Assembly (NCBI GenBank): GCA_029866205.1
Contig: JARWZT010000017.1
Location: 62,001 to 126,000, forward strand
Length of the DNA: 64,000 bases
DNA from: Rhodoferax sp.
GTDB taxonomy: Bacteria; Pseudomonadota; Gammaproteobacteria; Burkholderiales; Burkholderiaceae_C
Direction of reading: 5' to 3'
Shown: one piece after another, positions 8,651 through 18,117 of the stretch
How the letters are laid out: each line of letters begins with the position of its first letter
Numbering within the stretch: the first letter of the stretch is position 1
Made by a program: the position numbers and the translations under genes
Notes under the pieces: generated by a model
What the model was told of the DNA's origin: nothing
The model's input: the letters and a program-made list of their open reading frames with translations, nothing else
Databases searched by the model: none

Positions 8651-9364
8651 TCAGCCCGCCAGCCCAACGTAGACGTTTTGCACGTCGTCATTGGCGTCAA
8701 TGGCGGCCAAAAATGCCTCCACTTCTTCGAGCTGCTCGGCACTTAGATTGACCGGGTCGACCGGGTTTTTGGGCTTGTAACCCAGTTTGGCCGACAACAC
8801 GGTAAATCCCTGTGCCGGCAGAGCCCGGCTGACCAGGTCGAGGTCGGCAGGATCGGTCACAAAAACGCAGACTCCGGCCTCGTCGGCGGGTTCAAAATCC
8901 TGGGCACCCGCCTCGATTGCGGCGACTTCTGCGTCTGCGCCTTTGATGGCGGCTTCGGCCTCAATCATGCCGACGTGGTCAAAATCCCAGGCCACTGAGC
9001 CCGAGGTGCCCAGCTGTCCTTTGCGAAACAGCACACGCATCTCGGGTGCCGTGCGGTTGACGTTGTCGGTCAGGCATTCCACCATCAGCGGGACCTGGTG
9101 GGGGGCAAAACCCTCGTAAATCACGTGCTCAAAGCTCACCGATTCACCGGTCAGGCCTGCGCCTTTTTTGATGGCGCGGTCGAGCGTGTCTTTGGGCATG
9201 GAGATCTTACGGGCCTGCTCGACCACCAGTCGCAAGCGGGCGTTGGATGCCGGATCGGCCCCATTGCGGGCTGCCAGCATGATGTCTTTGGCCAATTTGC
9301 CGAAAGCTCGGCCTTTTGCGTTTGCGGCAAGTTCCTTGCCCTTTGCTTTCCATTGCGCGCCCAT
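8651..9364 (-). CDS. yebC: YebC/PmpR-family protein
   Basis: A 237-residue cytoplasmic protein of the TACO1/YebC family, described as a transcriptional regulator in some bacteria and as a translation factor relieving stalling at proline stretches in others. It begins [18 protein letters not shown], includes [34 protein letters not shown] and [19 protein letters not shown], and ends with the third domain rich in acidic residues. The start at 9364 fits the family N-terminus exactly; the frame stays open for a further 113 codons upstream, but that part does not look coding. The stop abuts that of moeB. Confidence 0.95.
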   Translation of the reverse strand: MGAQWKAKGKELAANAKGRAFGKLAKDIMLAARNGADPASNARLRLVVEQARKISMPKDTLDRAIKKGAGLTGESVSFEHVIYEGFAPHQVPLMVECLTDNVNRTAPEMRVLFRKGQLGTSGSVAWDFDHVGMIEAEAAIKGADAEVAAIEAGAQDFEPADEAGVCVFVTDPADLDLVSRALPAQGFTVLSAKLGYKPKNPVDPVNLSAEQLEEVEAFLAAIDANDDVQNVYVGLAG

Positions 9365-9452
9365 GGCTCTTCCTTGTTGATGTTGCACCCCGCAGAGTGC
9401 GAACGAATGTTGGTCGTTGGTGTGTGATGAATCGGGGAGGGTTATACACCCC

Positions 9453-10283
9453 TCAGGCGCCCACGATCCAACCCTCCAGCGGGTCGGTATCGGTGGGCAA
9501 GCCGTAACGTGGGTCGCCAGCGGCATGGTGATGCTGCGCCCACGCGGCCTGTACAAGGCACAGCACGGCGTCCAGCGCATCGCCTGATGCATCGGCGACC
9601 AGGGCATCACGTTGCGCATGGCTGAGTTGCAAGCGCATTTGCCAGCACGATTGCCAGCGAGATTGGCCCAGCTCCAAGGCGTTGACCAGGTCTTTGCGCG
9701 CAATCAGGCGCTCTGGGGTCTGCTTGGCACGGTCATCGCTTTTGTAGCTGCGGGCACCCAAAATTTCGCGCGCCAACATACCCGGATAGGCTTCCAGCGC
9801 GACCCGCGGGGCCTGCAACTGCGGCGCCTGCAGGCCGGGAAAATGAGCGCCTGCGGCCTGAATCAGCGGCACGCCCGCGTGCAACATGTAAGCCACCGGC
9901 GGATTAACCCATTTCATGGATGGGCTTGACCCGGCCGGAATGTCAGTCGCGCGGTGGGCAAACTTGCCGCCCACCGGGCGCGCATCACAAAAAGCGGCAA
10001 ATTGCGCCCGAATGTCGGCGCGCGACAGCGAGGTGTAGTGGCCGATGCACGCCTGCCAGTCCAGTGGCCAGTCCAATGCCTGAACCAGCGCACGCGGCAA
10101 ACCAAAAGGCAAATCAAAGCCGCCCACCCAGTTCGGGGTGGCTTGCAACGCGGTCAGAAAGTCAGGCAGGCTGGTGATGCTTTGCAGCTGCGAAAGGCGC
10201 AGTCGCTTGCCGTCACACTGGCCCCAGGCCAGCATGATTTGCTTTCGCCGGCTCGGGGCACTGGAGAAATCACAGCCAAGCAA
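9453..10283 (-). CDS. DUF429 family protein (predicted RNase H-fold nuclease)
   Basis: A 276-residue protein beginning [11 protein letters not shown]. The early DFS, the [10 protein letters not shown] segment (about residues 54-63), ALEAYPG near residue 163 and the late [16 protein letters not shown] are the acidic landmarks of DUF429 proteins, which are predicted to adopt an RNase H-like nuclease fold. The substrate is unknown. There is no signal peptide. It lies between yebC and the BLUF gene on the same strand, with 45 to 90 bases on each side and no obvious functional link to either. Confidence 0.8.
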   Translation of the reverse strand: MLGCDFSSAPSRRKQIMLAWGQCDGKRLRLSQLQSITSLPDFLTALQATPNWVGGFDLPFGLPRALVQALDWPLDWQACIGHYTSLSRADIRAQFAAFCDARPVGGKFAHRATDIPAGSSPSMKWVNPPVAYMLHAGVPLIQAAGAHFPGLQAPQLQAPRVALEAYPGMLAREILGARSYKSDDRAKQTPERLIARKDLVNALELGQSRWQSCWQMRLQLSHAQRDALVADASGDALDAVLCLVQAAWAQHHHAAGDPRYGLPTDTDPLEGWIVGA

Positions 10284-10328
10284 TGGGCCTAGGCCGCTGC
10301 TTGCGGCAGATTCAGCGCGGGTGGAAAT

Positions 10329-10751
10329 TTAGGCGCGTCCGATGATGGAGGCGGTAGCCATCAGTTCTTCGAGCAGTGCCAAAGACACTTTGCCTGACAC
10401 GCTGTAGGGGTCGAGCTCAGGTTTTTCAGCGTATTTGAGCAAGATGCTGGCGTTGATCTTGGACATGTTGACCTGTCCCATGGTCCATCCACTGAAGCGC
10501 CGCTCGGAGATTTCTTCGTAGTGCAGCAACACCACGTCCTTGTGGCGTGCATCGCGCTGGATGTGGCCATACAACTCGCTGACTGCACTGCGGCCGCCTT
10601 CAATGGCTTGCAAAAAGATGCCACCGCCGTAGCACAAGATTCCCGTGATTCCGGAGCTGGGGTTGCCTTGGCGCGACTTGGCCAGGATTTCGTCAATCGC
10701 CACCGCGGCGGGGTCCACGGCGCGGCTGGCATAGAGCAAACGTACGAGCAT
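10329..10751 (-). CDS. BLUF-domain blue-light photoreceptor
   Basis: A 140-residue stand-alone BLUF protein, which binds FAD and senses blue light by a hydrogen-bond rearrangement around the flavin. The key residues are present: Tyr7 in RLLYASR, Asn30 four residues before GITGIL, Gln48 in IFLQAIEG, and Trp89/Met91 in FSGWTMGQ. RDARHKDVVLLHYEEISERRF fits the family beta sheet. After the domain (about residue 95) there is only a short helical tail and no EAL, GGDEF or other output domain, so it must signal through a partner. It starts 3 bases after the folE stop and is very likely cotranscribed with it. Confidence 0.93.
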   Translation of the reverse strand: MLVRLLYASRAVDPAAVAIDEILAKSRQGNPSSGITGILCYGGGIFLQAIEGGRSAVSELYGHIQRDARHKDVVLLHYEEISERRFSGWTMGQVNMSKINASILLKYAEKPELDPYSVSGKVSLALLEELMATASIIGRA

Positions 10752-10754
10752 GGG

Positions 10755-11468
10755 TCAGCCTTTCTTGGGGAGAAGCGCGAGAAACTCTCGGCGCAAATTA
10801 GGGTCTTTGAGGAACACTCCGCGCATGACGGAGTTGATCATCTTGCTGTCCATGTCCTTCACGCCGCGCCAGGACATGCAGTAGTGGCTGGCCTCCATGA
10901 CGATGGCCAAGCCATCCGGTTGGGTTTTTTCCTGAATCAGGTCGGCCAGTTGCACCACGGCTTCTTCCTGAATCTGGGGTCGGCCCATCACCCACTCGGC
11001 CAGCCGGGCGTACTTGCTCAGGCCAATGACGTTGGTGTGTTCGTTAGGCAACACGCCAATCCAGATCTGGCCGATCACCGGGCAAAAATGGTGGCTGCAG
11101 GCGCTGCGCACGGTAATCGGGCCGACGATCATCAACTCGTTCAAATGCTCGGCGTTGGGGAATTCGGTGATGGTGGGTGCATGAACGTAGCGACCGCGAA
11201 ACACCTCGTTGAGGTACATCTTGGCTACACGGCGTGCCGTATTGCCGGTGTTATGGTCGTTTTGGGTGTCAATGACCAGGCTGTCGAGCACGCCTTGCAT
11301 CTTGGTTTCGACTTCGTCGAGGAGCGCGGCGAGTTCGCCAGGATGGACAAAATCTGCGATGTTGTCATTGGCGTTAAAACGCTTGCGCGAAGCAACAATT
11401 CGCTCGCGAATTTTGACGGAAACCGGGGTTCCAACATCGTCGTCGGGTGGAGTCATGGCAATGGTCAT
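10755..11468 (-). CDS. folE: GTP cyclohydrolase I (type IA)
   Basis: Converts GTP to 7,8-dihydroneopterin triphosphate, the first step of tetrahydrofolate synthesis. In the 237-residue protein the zinc ligands are Cys124 and His127 in RSACSHHFCP and Cys197 in ASHYCMSWRGV. DTPNRVAK-like NTGNTARRVAKMYLNE, HNTNVIGLSKYARL-like EHTNVIGLSKYARLAEW and the VFLKDPNLRREFLAL end are typical of FolE. The ATG at 11468 is chosen; 11456 is a possible alternative, and an upstream frame to 11555 is unlikely. The BLUF gene follows after 3 bases. NudB, which acts on the product, lies three genes upstream on the same strand. Confidence 0.96.
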   Translation of the reverse strand: MTIAMTPPDDDVGTPVSVKIRERIVASRKRFNANDNIADFVHPGELAALLDEVETKMQGVLDSLVIDTQNDHNTGNTARRVAKMYLNEVFRGRYVHAPTITEFPNAEHLNELMIVGPITVRSACSHHFCPVIGQIWIGVLPNEHTNVIGLSKYARLAEWVMGRPQIQEEAVVQLADLIQEKTQPDGLAIVMEASHYCMSWRGVKDMDSKMINSVMRGVFLKDPNLRREFLALLPKKG

Positions 11469-11586
11469 TTGGATGGCAAGAGACCATGTTACCAGCCTTT
11501 GAATAGGCCTACGGACCACCAAAAAGCCGGAGACGCCCGGTCTTTTTGCATCCATATTTCAGGCACAAATCAGTGAAGCTGGAGGG

Positions 11587-12801
11587 TCAGTAAGCCCGGC
11601 CAATCAAAAACAAAACCACCCGCATCACACCCAAGGCCAGCAAATCCAGGCTGCGCTGCCAGCGCCCCCTTTGTGCATAGGTCGTGGCATCGATACGCAC
11701 CGAATGCCGCTGTAGCGCACTCAGCAGGCGCTGTCGCAACAACAGGGCAAACGGGCCGTCGCGGACCAGCACATTCGCTTCGCGCGCCAGCAGCAGGCTC
11801 AAGGGGTCCAGGTTGGACGAACCCACCGTAGCCCAGCGTCGGTCTACCACCGCCACTTTGGCGTGCAAAAAACCGCCGGTGTATTCATAAATTTCGACCC
11901 CGGCGTCCAACAGCACGCCGTACACAGTGCGCGCGCCGTGGTACTGCATAAAGTACTCATAGCGCCCCTGAAGCAACACCCTGACCCGTACCCCACGCTG
12001 CGCCGCATGGACCAGCGCATGGCGCAGTTTGCGCCCAGGGACGAAATAGGCGCTGGCAATCAGCACCTCGCTGCGCGCATCGGCAATCGCCTTGCGGTAG
12101 GCCTGCTCAATGCGACTGCGGTGCAGCACGTTGTCCCGCAGGACCAGCGCCGCCCACACCCCATCACGCGGCAAGGGTACGAGGGACGCAGGCTCTGCAG
12201 ACGCCGGGTGCGGCGCGGCTTGGGCCAGCAGGCGGCGTGCCTGCTTCCATTGGAGATGCTCCACTTGACGCGCGAGGTCCAGACGCGCCCAAAACTGCTC
12301 CATCGCCTGTTGCACCTCCATGGCCAGTGCGCCACGCACCTGTACGGCAAAGTCCAGGCGCGGCGTTTGCAAGACGCCGTAATGCGGATCCACCAGGTCA
12401 TCCAACACATTGATGCCCCCGCAAAAGGCCACGGCCGCATCGATAACGCAGAGCTTGCGGTGCAACCGGCGCCAACGGCCGGGCCGAAAGACACCGAAAA
12501 TTCCCAAGGGCGAAAACCGGTGCCACTGCACGCCCGCGGCATCGAAGCGTTGCACCCAAGACGGTGGCAGCGCCGGCGTGCCAATTCCATCCACGACCAG
12601 GTACACCGCCACACCCCGCTCGGCAGCGCGCACCAGCGCCTGCGCCAAGCTTTCACCCTGGGTGTCAAAATTGAAAATATACGTTTCCAGCCGTACCTCG
12701 CTGCGACTGGCCTCCACTTCCGCAATCACCGCAGCAAACAATTCACTGGCCCCCTGCAGCAGGCGCACTTGTTGGTGGTGATTGAAGTGGGTGGAGCGCA
12801 T
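11587..12801 (-). CDS. clsB: Cardiolipin synthase B-type phospholipase D enzyme
   Basis: A 404-residue phospholipase D superfamily protein with two HKD motifs: HRKLCVID at residues 114-121 and HAKVAVVD at 313-320, each followed by the usual Gly/Ser-rich stretch (FCGGIN, VGSSNLDPLS). Length and the adjoining YbhP gene match E. coli ClsB (YbhO), which makes cardiolipin from phosphatidylglycerol and phosphatidylethanolamine at the inner membrane. A hydrophobic C-terminal segment (about 383-402) may touch the membrane. It starts 2 bases after the ybhP stop, forming a tight nudB-ybhP-clsB run. Confidence 0.9.
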   Translation of the reverse strand: MRSTHFNHHQQVRLLQGASELFAAVIAEVEASRSEVRLETYIFNFDTQGESLAQALVRAAERGVAVYLVVDGIGTPALPPSWVQRFDAAGVQWHRFSPLGIFGVFRPGRWRRLHRKLCVIDAAVAFCGGINVLDDLVDPHYGVLQTPRLDFAVQVRGALAMEVQQAMEQFWARLDLARQVEHLQWKQARRLLAQAAPHPASAEPASLVPLPRDGVWAALVLRDNVLHRSRIEQAYRKAIADARSEVLIASAYFVPGRKLRHALVHAAQRGVRVRVLLQGRYEYFMQYHGARTVYGVLLDAGVEIYEYTGGFLHAKVAVVDRRWATVGSSNLDPLSLLLAREANVLVRDGPFALLLRQRLLSALQRHSVRIDATTYAQRGRWQRSLDLLALGVMRVVLFLIGRAY

Positions 12802-12803
12802 GC

Positions 12804-13580
12804 TCAGGCGGCCACTGCATCCATCGCTTGCGTCTCCGGCGACTGGGGCTGAAGCTCAAACTCCGCAATCAAGGGCAAATGGTCCGACAACTTGGGCCAT
12901 TGCCCCCCGCGCGGCACCTCCAGTCGGACCGGGCGCAGCCCCCGGGCATAGACGTGGTCCAACTGCAGGAGCGGCAGGCGTGAGGGAAATGTGGCACAGC
13001 CGGCCTGGTGACAACAGGACAAACCGGCCTGGCCCAGCTCCCGCCCCAGCAAGGGCCCCCACTCATTGAAATCGCCCGCCACCAGCAGCGGCGCCTGCGG
13101 CGCGATTTCCCGGGCAATGTACCGGCACAACTGCTGCAACTGGCGCTGCCGGCTGGCACGCACCAAACCCAAATGCACCACCAAGACGTGCACACTTTGC
13201 CCGTGCACGGTCATCTCGGCATGCAAAAGCCCGCGTTGCTCAAAACGGTGATCCGACATGTCTTCATGCTGGTGGGTGACGACCGGCCAGCGGGACAACA
13301 AGGCGTTGCCGTGTTCTCCATGGCGCGTTACCGCATTGGTGCGGTACACCGCCGTGTAGCCTTCCGGCGCCAAAAAATCGGCCTGCGGCACGCTGGGCCA
13401 ATGGGCAAAAAACTTTTCCTCGCGGCGGTGAAGCTTGCGCACCTCCTGCAGACACACCAAGTCGGCCGCAAAACGGGAAATTGCGTGACCAATGTTGTGG
13501 ATCTCAAGGGTGCGCCCCGGCCCCAGACCCCGAACACCCTTGTGAATGTTGTAGGTCACCACCCGCAGTAGCTGGGTCAT
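12804..13580 (-). CDS. ybhP: Endonuclease/exonuclease/phosphatase family protein (YbhP-like)
   Basis: A 258-residue protein of the EEP (DNase I-like) fold: VVTYNIHKGV at the N-terminus, VCLQEV with the metal-binding Glu, AGDFNEW, LDHVYARG and a final SDHLPLIAEF, giving the Asn, Glu, Asp and His residues of the active site. In E. coli ybhP lies beside clsB and ybhN, and the same pairing here supports the name. The substrate is unknown; a phospholipid head group or nucleic acid are both possible. The ATG at 13580 overlaps the nudB stop as ATGA, which fixes the start; a longer frame to 13793 is rejected. Confidence 0.86.
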   Translation of the reverse strand: MTQLLRVVTYNIHKGVRGLGPGRTLEIHNIGHAISRFAADLVCLQEVRKLHRREEKFFAHWPSVPQADFLAPEGYTAVYRTNAVTRHGEHGNALLSRWPVVTHQHEDMSDHRFEQRGLLHAEMTVHGQSVHVLVVHLGLVRASRQRQLQQLCRYIAREIAPQAPLLVAGDFNEWGPLLGRELGQAGLSCCHQAGCATFPSRLPLLQLDHVYARGLRPVRLEVPRGGQWPKLSDHLPLIAEFELQPQSPETQAMDAVAA

Positions 13581-14068
13581 ACCTGCCACTCCTGGGCGAC
13601 AAAGCGCGGCAAAAGGGCGCAGGCCTCGGCGTTTGAGGGCGAAAAACACAGATGTGCGGCGTCTTGGTAGGGCAGCCATTGAAAGTGCGTGTGTTCGCGC
13701 GGGTCCAGCTGAACCGGCGTGCTGGCGGGTACTTGCAGGCCGAAAAGCCGCTCCGTATTGAACAGCACGCCGGGCGCATAGCGGTGCAGCCACCGTGGGT
13801 AGATGGCATAGACGTTTTCAAGATGCCAATCTTGCAACTGGGCTGCCAATGGGCTGCCGGGGCGGCAGTCAATGCCGGTTTCTTCCAGCACCTCACGGGC
13901 GGCCGCAAGTGCCCAGGGCTCACCGGGCGTGTCTTTGCTGCCGGTGACCGACTGCCAAAAGACCGGCGCTTGCGGATCGGGCTCGGTTCGACGGATCATC
14001 AGCACATCCAGCGCTGGCGTGTAGATGACCACCAACACGGATTCTGGAATTTTGTAGGCTTGCGGCAT
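13577..14068 (-). CDS. nudB: Dihydroneopterin triphosphate diphosphatase
   Basis: A Nudix hydrolase of 163 residues that removes pyrophosphate from dihydroneopterin triphosphate, the second step of folate synthesis after FolE. It begins MPQAYKIPESVLVVIYTP and has the Nudix box running from SVTGSKDTPGE to AAREVLEETGI. WHLENVYAIYPRW and EHTHFQWLPYQDA are close to E. coli NudB. Its place downstream of aspS also recalls the E. coli order, though here two plus-strand genes lie between. The ATG at 14068 is chosen; 14098 would add MHNGQNFIFS. The stop overlaps the ybhP start (ATGA), so it heads a nudB-ybhP-clsB unit. Confidence 0.9.
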   Translation of the reverse strand: MPQAYKIPESVLVVIYTPALDVLMIRRTEPDPQAPVFWQSVTGSKDTPGEPWALAAAREVLEETGIDCRPGSPLAAQLQDWHLENVYAIYPRWLHRYAPGVLFNTERLFGLQVPASTPVQLDPREHTHFQWLPYQDAAHLCFSPSNAEACALLPRFVAQEWQV

Positions 14069-14152
14069 GGAAAAAATGAAGTTTTGACCATTGTGCATGG
14101 TGCACGCCGACTGGAAAAGGCGTTTTCGCAGCCTGCGTTACGATACGCTGCG

Positions 14153-14821
14153 ATGCCCCAACCTGCTCCTTCACCTCCCACACGCACGCCGCTTACCAGC
14201 GCCCAATCGGTGCGTTTTTCCTATGGGGCGACACCGGTTTTTGAGAACCTGGACCTTGCCATCCCGACTGGGCTGACCCTCTTGCATGGTGGCGAAAGCT
14301 GCGGAAAATCGACGCTGCTTCGCCTGCTTGCAGGGGCTTTGCGGGCCGAAAAAGGTCGTATTGAATGGCATTGGATTGATCCAGCGCAGTCTGGCCAGGC
14401 ATTGCCCCCGGGAGATATCTACTGGATGGACCCCCGCGACGAACAATATGACCAAGTTTCTGCGCAGTCTTATTTCGACCGGCTGCAGGCGCGCCACACC
14501 GGGTTCTCACGTTCGTCTCTGCAGACGCTCACCCAAGAACTGGGCTTGTCCGAGCATGTGGACAAGCCGCTTTACATGCTGTCCACGGGCAGTAAGCGCA
14601 AGGTCTGGCTGACTGGCGCTTTTGCCAGCCAATGCCGCCTGATCCTGCTGGATGAACCCTTTGCGGCACTCGACCAGCGTTCGGTTGTCTGCGTCAGGAA
14701 CTGGCTGAACCGCGTAGCCGGTGACACCGACCGCGCATGGGTGGTGGCCGATTACGAAGCGCCACCGGGCGTGGCCTTCAGTCACCGCCTGGCACTGGAT
14801 GCCATCGGCATCCGGGCATGA
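14153..14821 (+). CDS. ABC transporter ATP-binding protein, orphan
   Basis: A 222-residue ABC ATPase. The Walker A is GGESCGKST (about residues 46-54), the signature is LSTGSKRKV (143-151) in place of LSGGQ, and Walker B is LILLDEPFAALD (163-174). The divergent signature LSTG.KRK recalls CcmA-like heme exporter or multidrug-type ATPases. No permease lies beside it in the usual sense; the next gene on the same strand has only one N-terminal hydrophobic segment. It is divergent from nudB. Substrate and even a transport role are open. Confidence 0.85.
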   Translation: MPQPAPSPPTRTPLTSAQSVRFSYGATPVFENLDLAIPTGLTLLHGGESCGKSTLLRLLAGALRAEKGRIEWHWIDPAQSGQALPPGDIYWMDPRDEQYDQVSAQSYFDRLQARHTGFSRSSLQTLTQELGLSEHVDKPLYMLSTGSKRKVWLTGAFASQCRLILLDEPFAALDQRSVVCVRNWLNRVAGDTDRAWVVADYEAPPGVAFSHRLALDAIGIRA

Positions 14822-14846
14822 AAGTGCCGTCCCTTCCCGCCCTGAA

Positions 14847-15467
14847 ATGCCTTCCCCTATGACTGTTGTTGTCTTTTTCGCCGTGTTGGCCTTCAGTGTG
14901 CAAATGCGCAATGCGTTTGAGCAGCGCAGGCGCATTGCGCTGCTGGGACGTTTTTTGAGCAGTTACCAGATCGAATCCTTAATGGAGACACTGACCCAGG
15001 GCTACTTGCGCGCCATGGGTGAGAGCGACCCCGAACGGCGCAACAGCATCTGGCAGGTGATGAGCCAGCACGAAGAACGGTTGAGCGGGCAGTTGCAACA
15101 ATTGCAACAGGAACTGACCAATGAGCCGGGGAGCGCCTGGCGCGCCAGCACCTTGCCCCTGAGTCTGCCGCTCGCGGTTCACTGGCTGCCACGCGCGTCT
15201 TTTGACCTGCGGGCTTTGGTTCGGATCCATGCCCAAGCGGTCGCTCGCGGCATTGCCAACGCCGACCAGCTGTCCCCGCGCGACAGGGCGTTTCGCCTGA
15301 GCGCCGAATTGCTCTTGCTGCAGCACAGCTGCCACTGGTTTTGTCGCTCCAAGGTGGTGGCCTCGGCACGGATGTTTGCCCGCCACCAGACGCATTACCT
15401 GCAGCTTCTGGCGGCAGTGGCACCAGACACACGGTCGGCCTATCTGCAGGCCCTGAACGGGCACTAA
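14847..15467 (+). CDS. Membrane-anchored protein of unknown function
   Basis: About 206 residues, not recognised. The N-terminus (MTVVVFFAVLAFSVQM) is hydrophobic and could be a membrane anchor. The rest is mainly helical, rich in Gln, Leu, Arg and Ala, with a stretch MSQHEERLSGQLQQLQQEL that may form a coiled coil, and several Trp/His residues in the C-terminal half (HSCHWFCRS). The start may be 14847 or 14859. It follows the orphan ABC ATPase by 25 bases on the same strand and may work with it. The bidirectional terminator at 15506 separates it from aspS. Confidence 0.7.
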   Translation: MPSPMTVVVFFAVLAFSVQMRNAFEQRRRIALLGRFLSSYQIESLMETLTQGYLRAMGESDPERRNSIWQVMSQHEERLSGQLQQLQQELTNEPGSAWRASTLPLSLPLAVHWLPRASFDLRALVRIHAQAVARGIANADQLSPRDRAFRLSAELLLLQHSCHWFCRSKVVASARMFARHQTHYLQLLAAVAPDTRSAYLQALNGH

Positions 15468-15505
15468 ACCAACACCCACCCGCCTCCATCAGCACAGGCA
15501 GCCAC

Positions 15506-15531
15506 AAAAAAGCCACCCGAAGGTGGCTTTT
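15506..15531. terminator. Bidirectional rho-independent terminator
   Basis: AGCCACC (15511-15517), loop CGAA, GGTGGCT (15522-15528), flanked by A-run on the left and T-run on the right, so it can end transcription from both the plus-strand gene ending at 15467 and aspS ending at 15557. Confidence 0.85.
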
Positions 15532-15556
15532 CAAACTGGACGCTTAAACCCTGCGC

Positions 15557-17371
15557 TCAAGCCGCCTTGGGGGCTTCCACTGTGCGCAGACGAATGTGCA
15601 ATTCGCGCAACTGCTTCTCATCCACCGGGCTGGGGGCTTGGGTAAGCAAGCACTGGGCACGCTGGGTTTTGGGAAAGGCAATCACGTCGCGGATCGACTC
15701 GGCGCCGGTCATGAGCGTCACCACGCGGTCCAGGCCAAAGGCCAGTCCACCGTGGGGAGGCGCGCCATACTGAAGCGCATCCAGCAGGAATCCAAATTTG
15801 AGCTGCGCCTCTTCTGGAGTGATCTTGAGCGCATCAAAGACTTTTTGCTGCACGTCGGCGCGGTGAATACGCACTGAGCCGCCGCCCATTTCCCAGCCAT
15901 TGAGCACCATGTCGTAGCCCTTGGAGATGCATTTCTCTGGAGCGGTGACCATCCAATCTTCATGGCCGTCTTTGGGCGCGGTAAAAGGATGGTGCGTGGC
16001 GGTGTAGCGCTGCGCTTCCTCGTCGTACTCGAACATGGGAAAGTCCACCACCCACAGTGGGCGCCAGCCGGTCTCAAACAGACCGTTCTTTTTGCCAAAC
16101 TCGCTGTACCCGATCTTGATACGCAGGGCGCCAATGGCGTCGTTGACGACTTTTTCCTTGTCCGCGCCAAAGAAAATCAGGTCGCCGTCTTGGGCGCCGG
16201 TACGTGCGAGCACTTCGGCAATCGCCTTGTCGTGGATGTTTTTGACAATCGGGCTTTGCAGGCCGTCGCGGCCCTTGGCGACTTCGTTAACACGGATATA
16301 GGCCAGTCCCTTGGCGCCATAAATCTTGACAAATTCGGTGTAGGCATCGATTTCGCCGCGGCTGATGCCCCCGCCTTCCACCGAACCGCCAGGAACGCGC
16401 AGGGCCACCACGCGGCCGCCCTTCATGTTGGCAGCGCCCGAGAACACCTTGAAGTCCACGTCAGCCATGACATCGGTCAGTTCGGTGAACTGCAGCTTGA
16501 CGCGCAAATCGGGCTTATCGGATCCGTACAAATGCATGGCGTCCGCGTAACTCATGACCGGGAATTCGCCCAGATCCACGCCGATCGTGTTCTTGAAAAC
16601 CGTGGTGATCATGCCCTGGAACATGTCGCGGATTTCTTCTTCGCCCAAGAAGGAGGTTTCGATATCAATCTGGGTGAATTCAGGCTGGCGGTCAGCACGC
16701 AAGTCTTCGTCCCGGAAACACTTGGTGATCTGGTAATAACGGTCAAAGCCCGCCACCATCAGCAGCTGCTTGAAAAGCTGGGGCGATTGAGGGAGTGCGA
16801 AAAACTGGCCGTCATGCACTCGGCTGGGTACCAGGTAGTCCCGGGCACCTTCGGGAGTGCTCTTGGTCAGCATGGGCGTCTCAATGTCGACAAAGCCGTT
16901 GGCATCGAGAAATTTACGCACTTCCATCGACACGCGGTAACGCAACATCAGGTTGTTTTGCATGTACGGGCGACGCAGATCGAGCACCCTGTGGGTCAGG
17001 CGCGTGGTCTCGGACAGATTGTCGTCGTCAATCTGGAAGGGCGGAGTCACTGAGGGGTTCAGCACCACGAGCTCATGGCACAGCACTTCAATCTTGCCGC
17101 TTTTCAGATTTTCGTTGGCCGTGCCTTCAGGGCGGGCACGCACCAGCCCCTTGATCTGAACGCAGAACTCGTTGCGCAGGCCTTCCGCCGCCTTGAACAT
17201 CTCAGCGCGGTCGGGGTCGCAGACGACTTGCACATAGCCTTCGCGGTCGCGCAAATCGACAAAAATCACACCACCATGGTCGCGACGGCGGTTAACCCAG
17301 CCGCAGAGGGAAACGGTTTGGCCCAACAGGGCATCGGTCACAAGACCGCAGTAGTGGGAGCGCATGGCCAT
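15557..17371 (-). CDS. aspS: Aspartyl-tRNA synthetase
   Basis: Class II synthetase that charges tRNA-Asp. The 604-residue protein has the N-terminal OB fold ([20 protein letters not shown]), motif 2 ([16 protein letters not shown]), the bacterial GAD insertion (about 300-430) and motif 3 ([15 protein letters not shown]). Length is that of bacterial-type AspRS. Whether it also charges tRNA-Asn cannot be read from the sequence alone. It follows a DUF502 gene by 42 bases on the minus strand. The start may be the ATG at 17371 or the one at 17365 two codons in. Confidence 0.97.
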   Translation of the reverse strand: MAMRSHYCGLVTDALLGQTVSLCGWVNRRRDHGGVIFVDLRDREGYVQVVCDPDRAEMFKAAEGLRNEFCVQIKGLVRARPEGTANENLKSGKIEVLCHELVVLNPSVTPPFQIDDDNLSETTRLTHRVLDLRRPYMQNNLMLRYRVSMEVRKFLDANGFVDIETPMLTKSTPEGARDYLVPSRVHDGQFFALPQSPQLFKQLLMVAGFDRYYQITKCFRDEDLRADRQPEFTQIDIETSFLGEEEIRDMFQGMITTVFKNTIGVDLGEFPVMSYADAMHLYGSDKPDLRVKLQFTELTDVMADVDFKVFSGAANMKGGRVVALRVPGGSVEGGGISRGEIDAYTEFVKIYGAKGLAYIRVNEVAKGRDGLQSPIVKNIHDKAIAEVLARTGAQDGDLIFFGADKEKVVNDAIGALRIKIGYSEFGKKNGLFETGWRPLWVVDFPMFEYDEEAQRYTATHHPFTAPKDGHEDWMVTAPEKCISKGYDMVLNGWEMGGGSVRIHRADVQQKVFDALKITPEEAQLKFGFLLDALQYGAPPHGGLAFGLDRVVTLMTGAESIRDVIAFPKTQRAQCLLTQAPSPVDEKQLRELHIRLRTVEAPKAA

Positions 17372-17413
17372 AACGTGCTTTCGGTGCCCAATCGGGCAGT
17401 AAGGGAGTAAAAA

Positions 17414-18097
17414 TCAGGGTTTTGGGACGGCAGGCGCCACCGATGCCGGGTGCACCGTAGGAGAAACCGATCCCATGGAAATGACATACGTCAACGCCTC
17501 ATCAACGCTCATCTGCAGTTCAATCACGTCAGAACGCGGCAAGAGCAAAAAGTAACCGCCCGTGGGGTTGGGTGTCGTCGGGACATACACGCTGATCATG
17601 TCCCCTGGCAGGTGCTTTGCCACCTCGCCGTCAGGCACGCCGGTCTGAAATGCGATCGTCCAGCTGCCCGGGCGAGGAAACTGCACCAGCAAAGCGGTGC
17701 GAAAAGCATTGCCATTGCTGGAAAACAAGGTGTCGGACACCTTCTTGACACTGTTGTAAATCGATTTGACAACCGGGATGTGGGTAAACATCCGATCCCA
17801 TTGTTTGAGCCACCAGCGCCCGGCCACGTTGGAAACCAGTGCACCTGTCACCAGCATAAAACCCAGCACCAGCACCACGCCCAAGCCCGGAATATGGCGC
17901 AAACGCTCCAGGGAGATGCCCACCGACTCCGAACTCACGGCCGACAGCGCCATCAGGAAATTGCCAAACAGACCATCAAGCACACTGGTCATCCAGAGCA
18001 GGACCCAGATAGTGATGGCAAGAGGGAGCCAGACCATCAGGCCGGTGAGCAGGTATTTCTTAAACGGCACGGAAGTCCTATCAGTAGCAGAGGGCAA
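17414..18097 (-). CDS. DUF502 family membrane protein
   Basis: A 227-residue inner-membrane protein with two transmembrane segments (about residues 17-38, LLTGLMVWLPLAITIWVLLW, and 70-92, IPGLGVVLVLGFMLVTGALV), followed by a soluble domain with HIPVVKSIYNSVKKVSDTLF and GDMISVYVPTTPNPTGGYFL. These are the conserved blocks of DUF502. Function is not known. It lies between the FmdB-family gene (20 bases upstream) and aspS, an order I recall from other Burkholderiales. A Pro/Ala/Val tail ends the protein. Confidence 0.88.
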   Translation of the reverse strand: MPSATDRTSVPFKKYLLTGLMVWLPLAITIWVLLWMTSVLDGLFGNFLMALSAVSSESVGISLERLRHIPGLGVVLVLGFMLVTGALVSNVAGRWWLKQWDRMFTHIPVVKSIYNSVKKVSDTLFSSNGNAFRTALLVQFPRPGSWTIAFQTGVPDGEVAKHLPGDMISVYVPTTPNPTGGYFLLLPRSDVIELQMSVDEALTYVISMGSVSPTVHPASVAPAVPKP

Positions 18098-18117
18098 AAG
18101 GAACGCTTGAAGTACGC

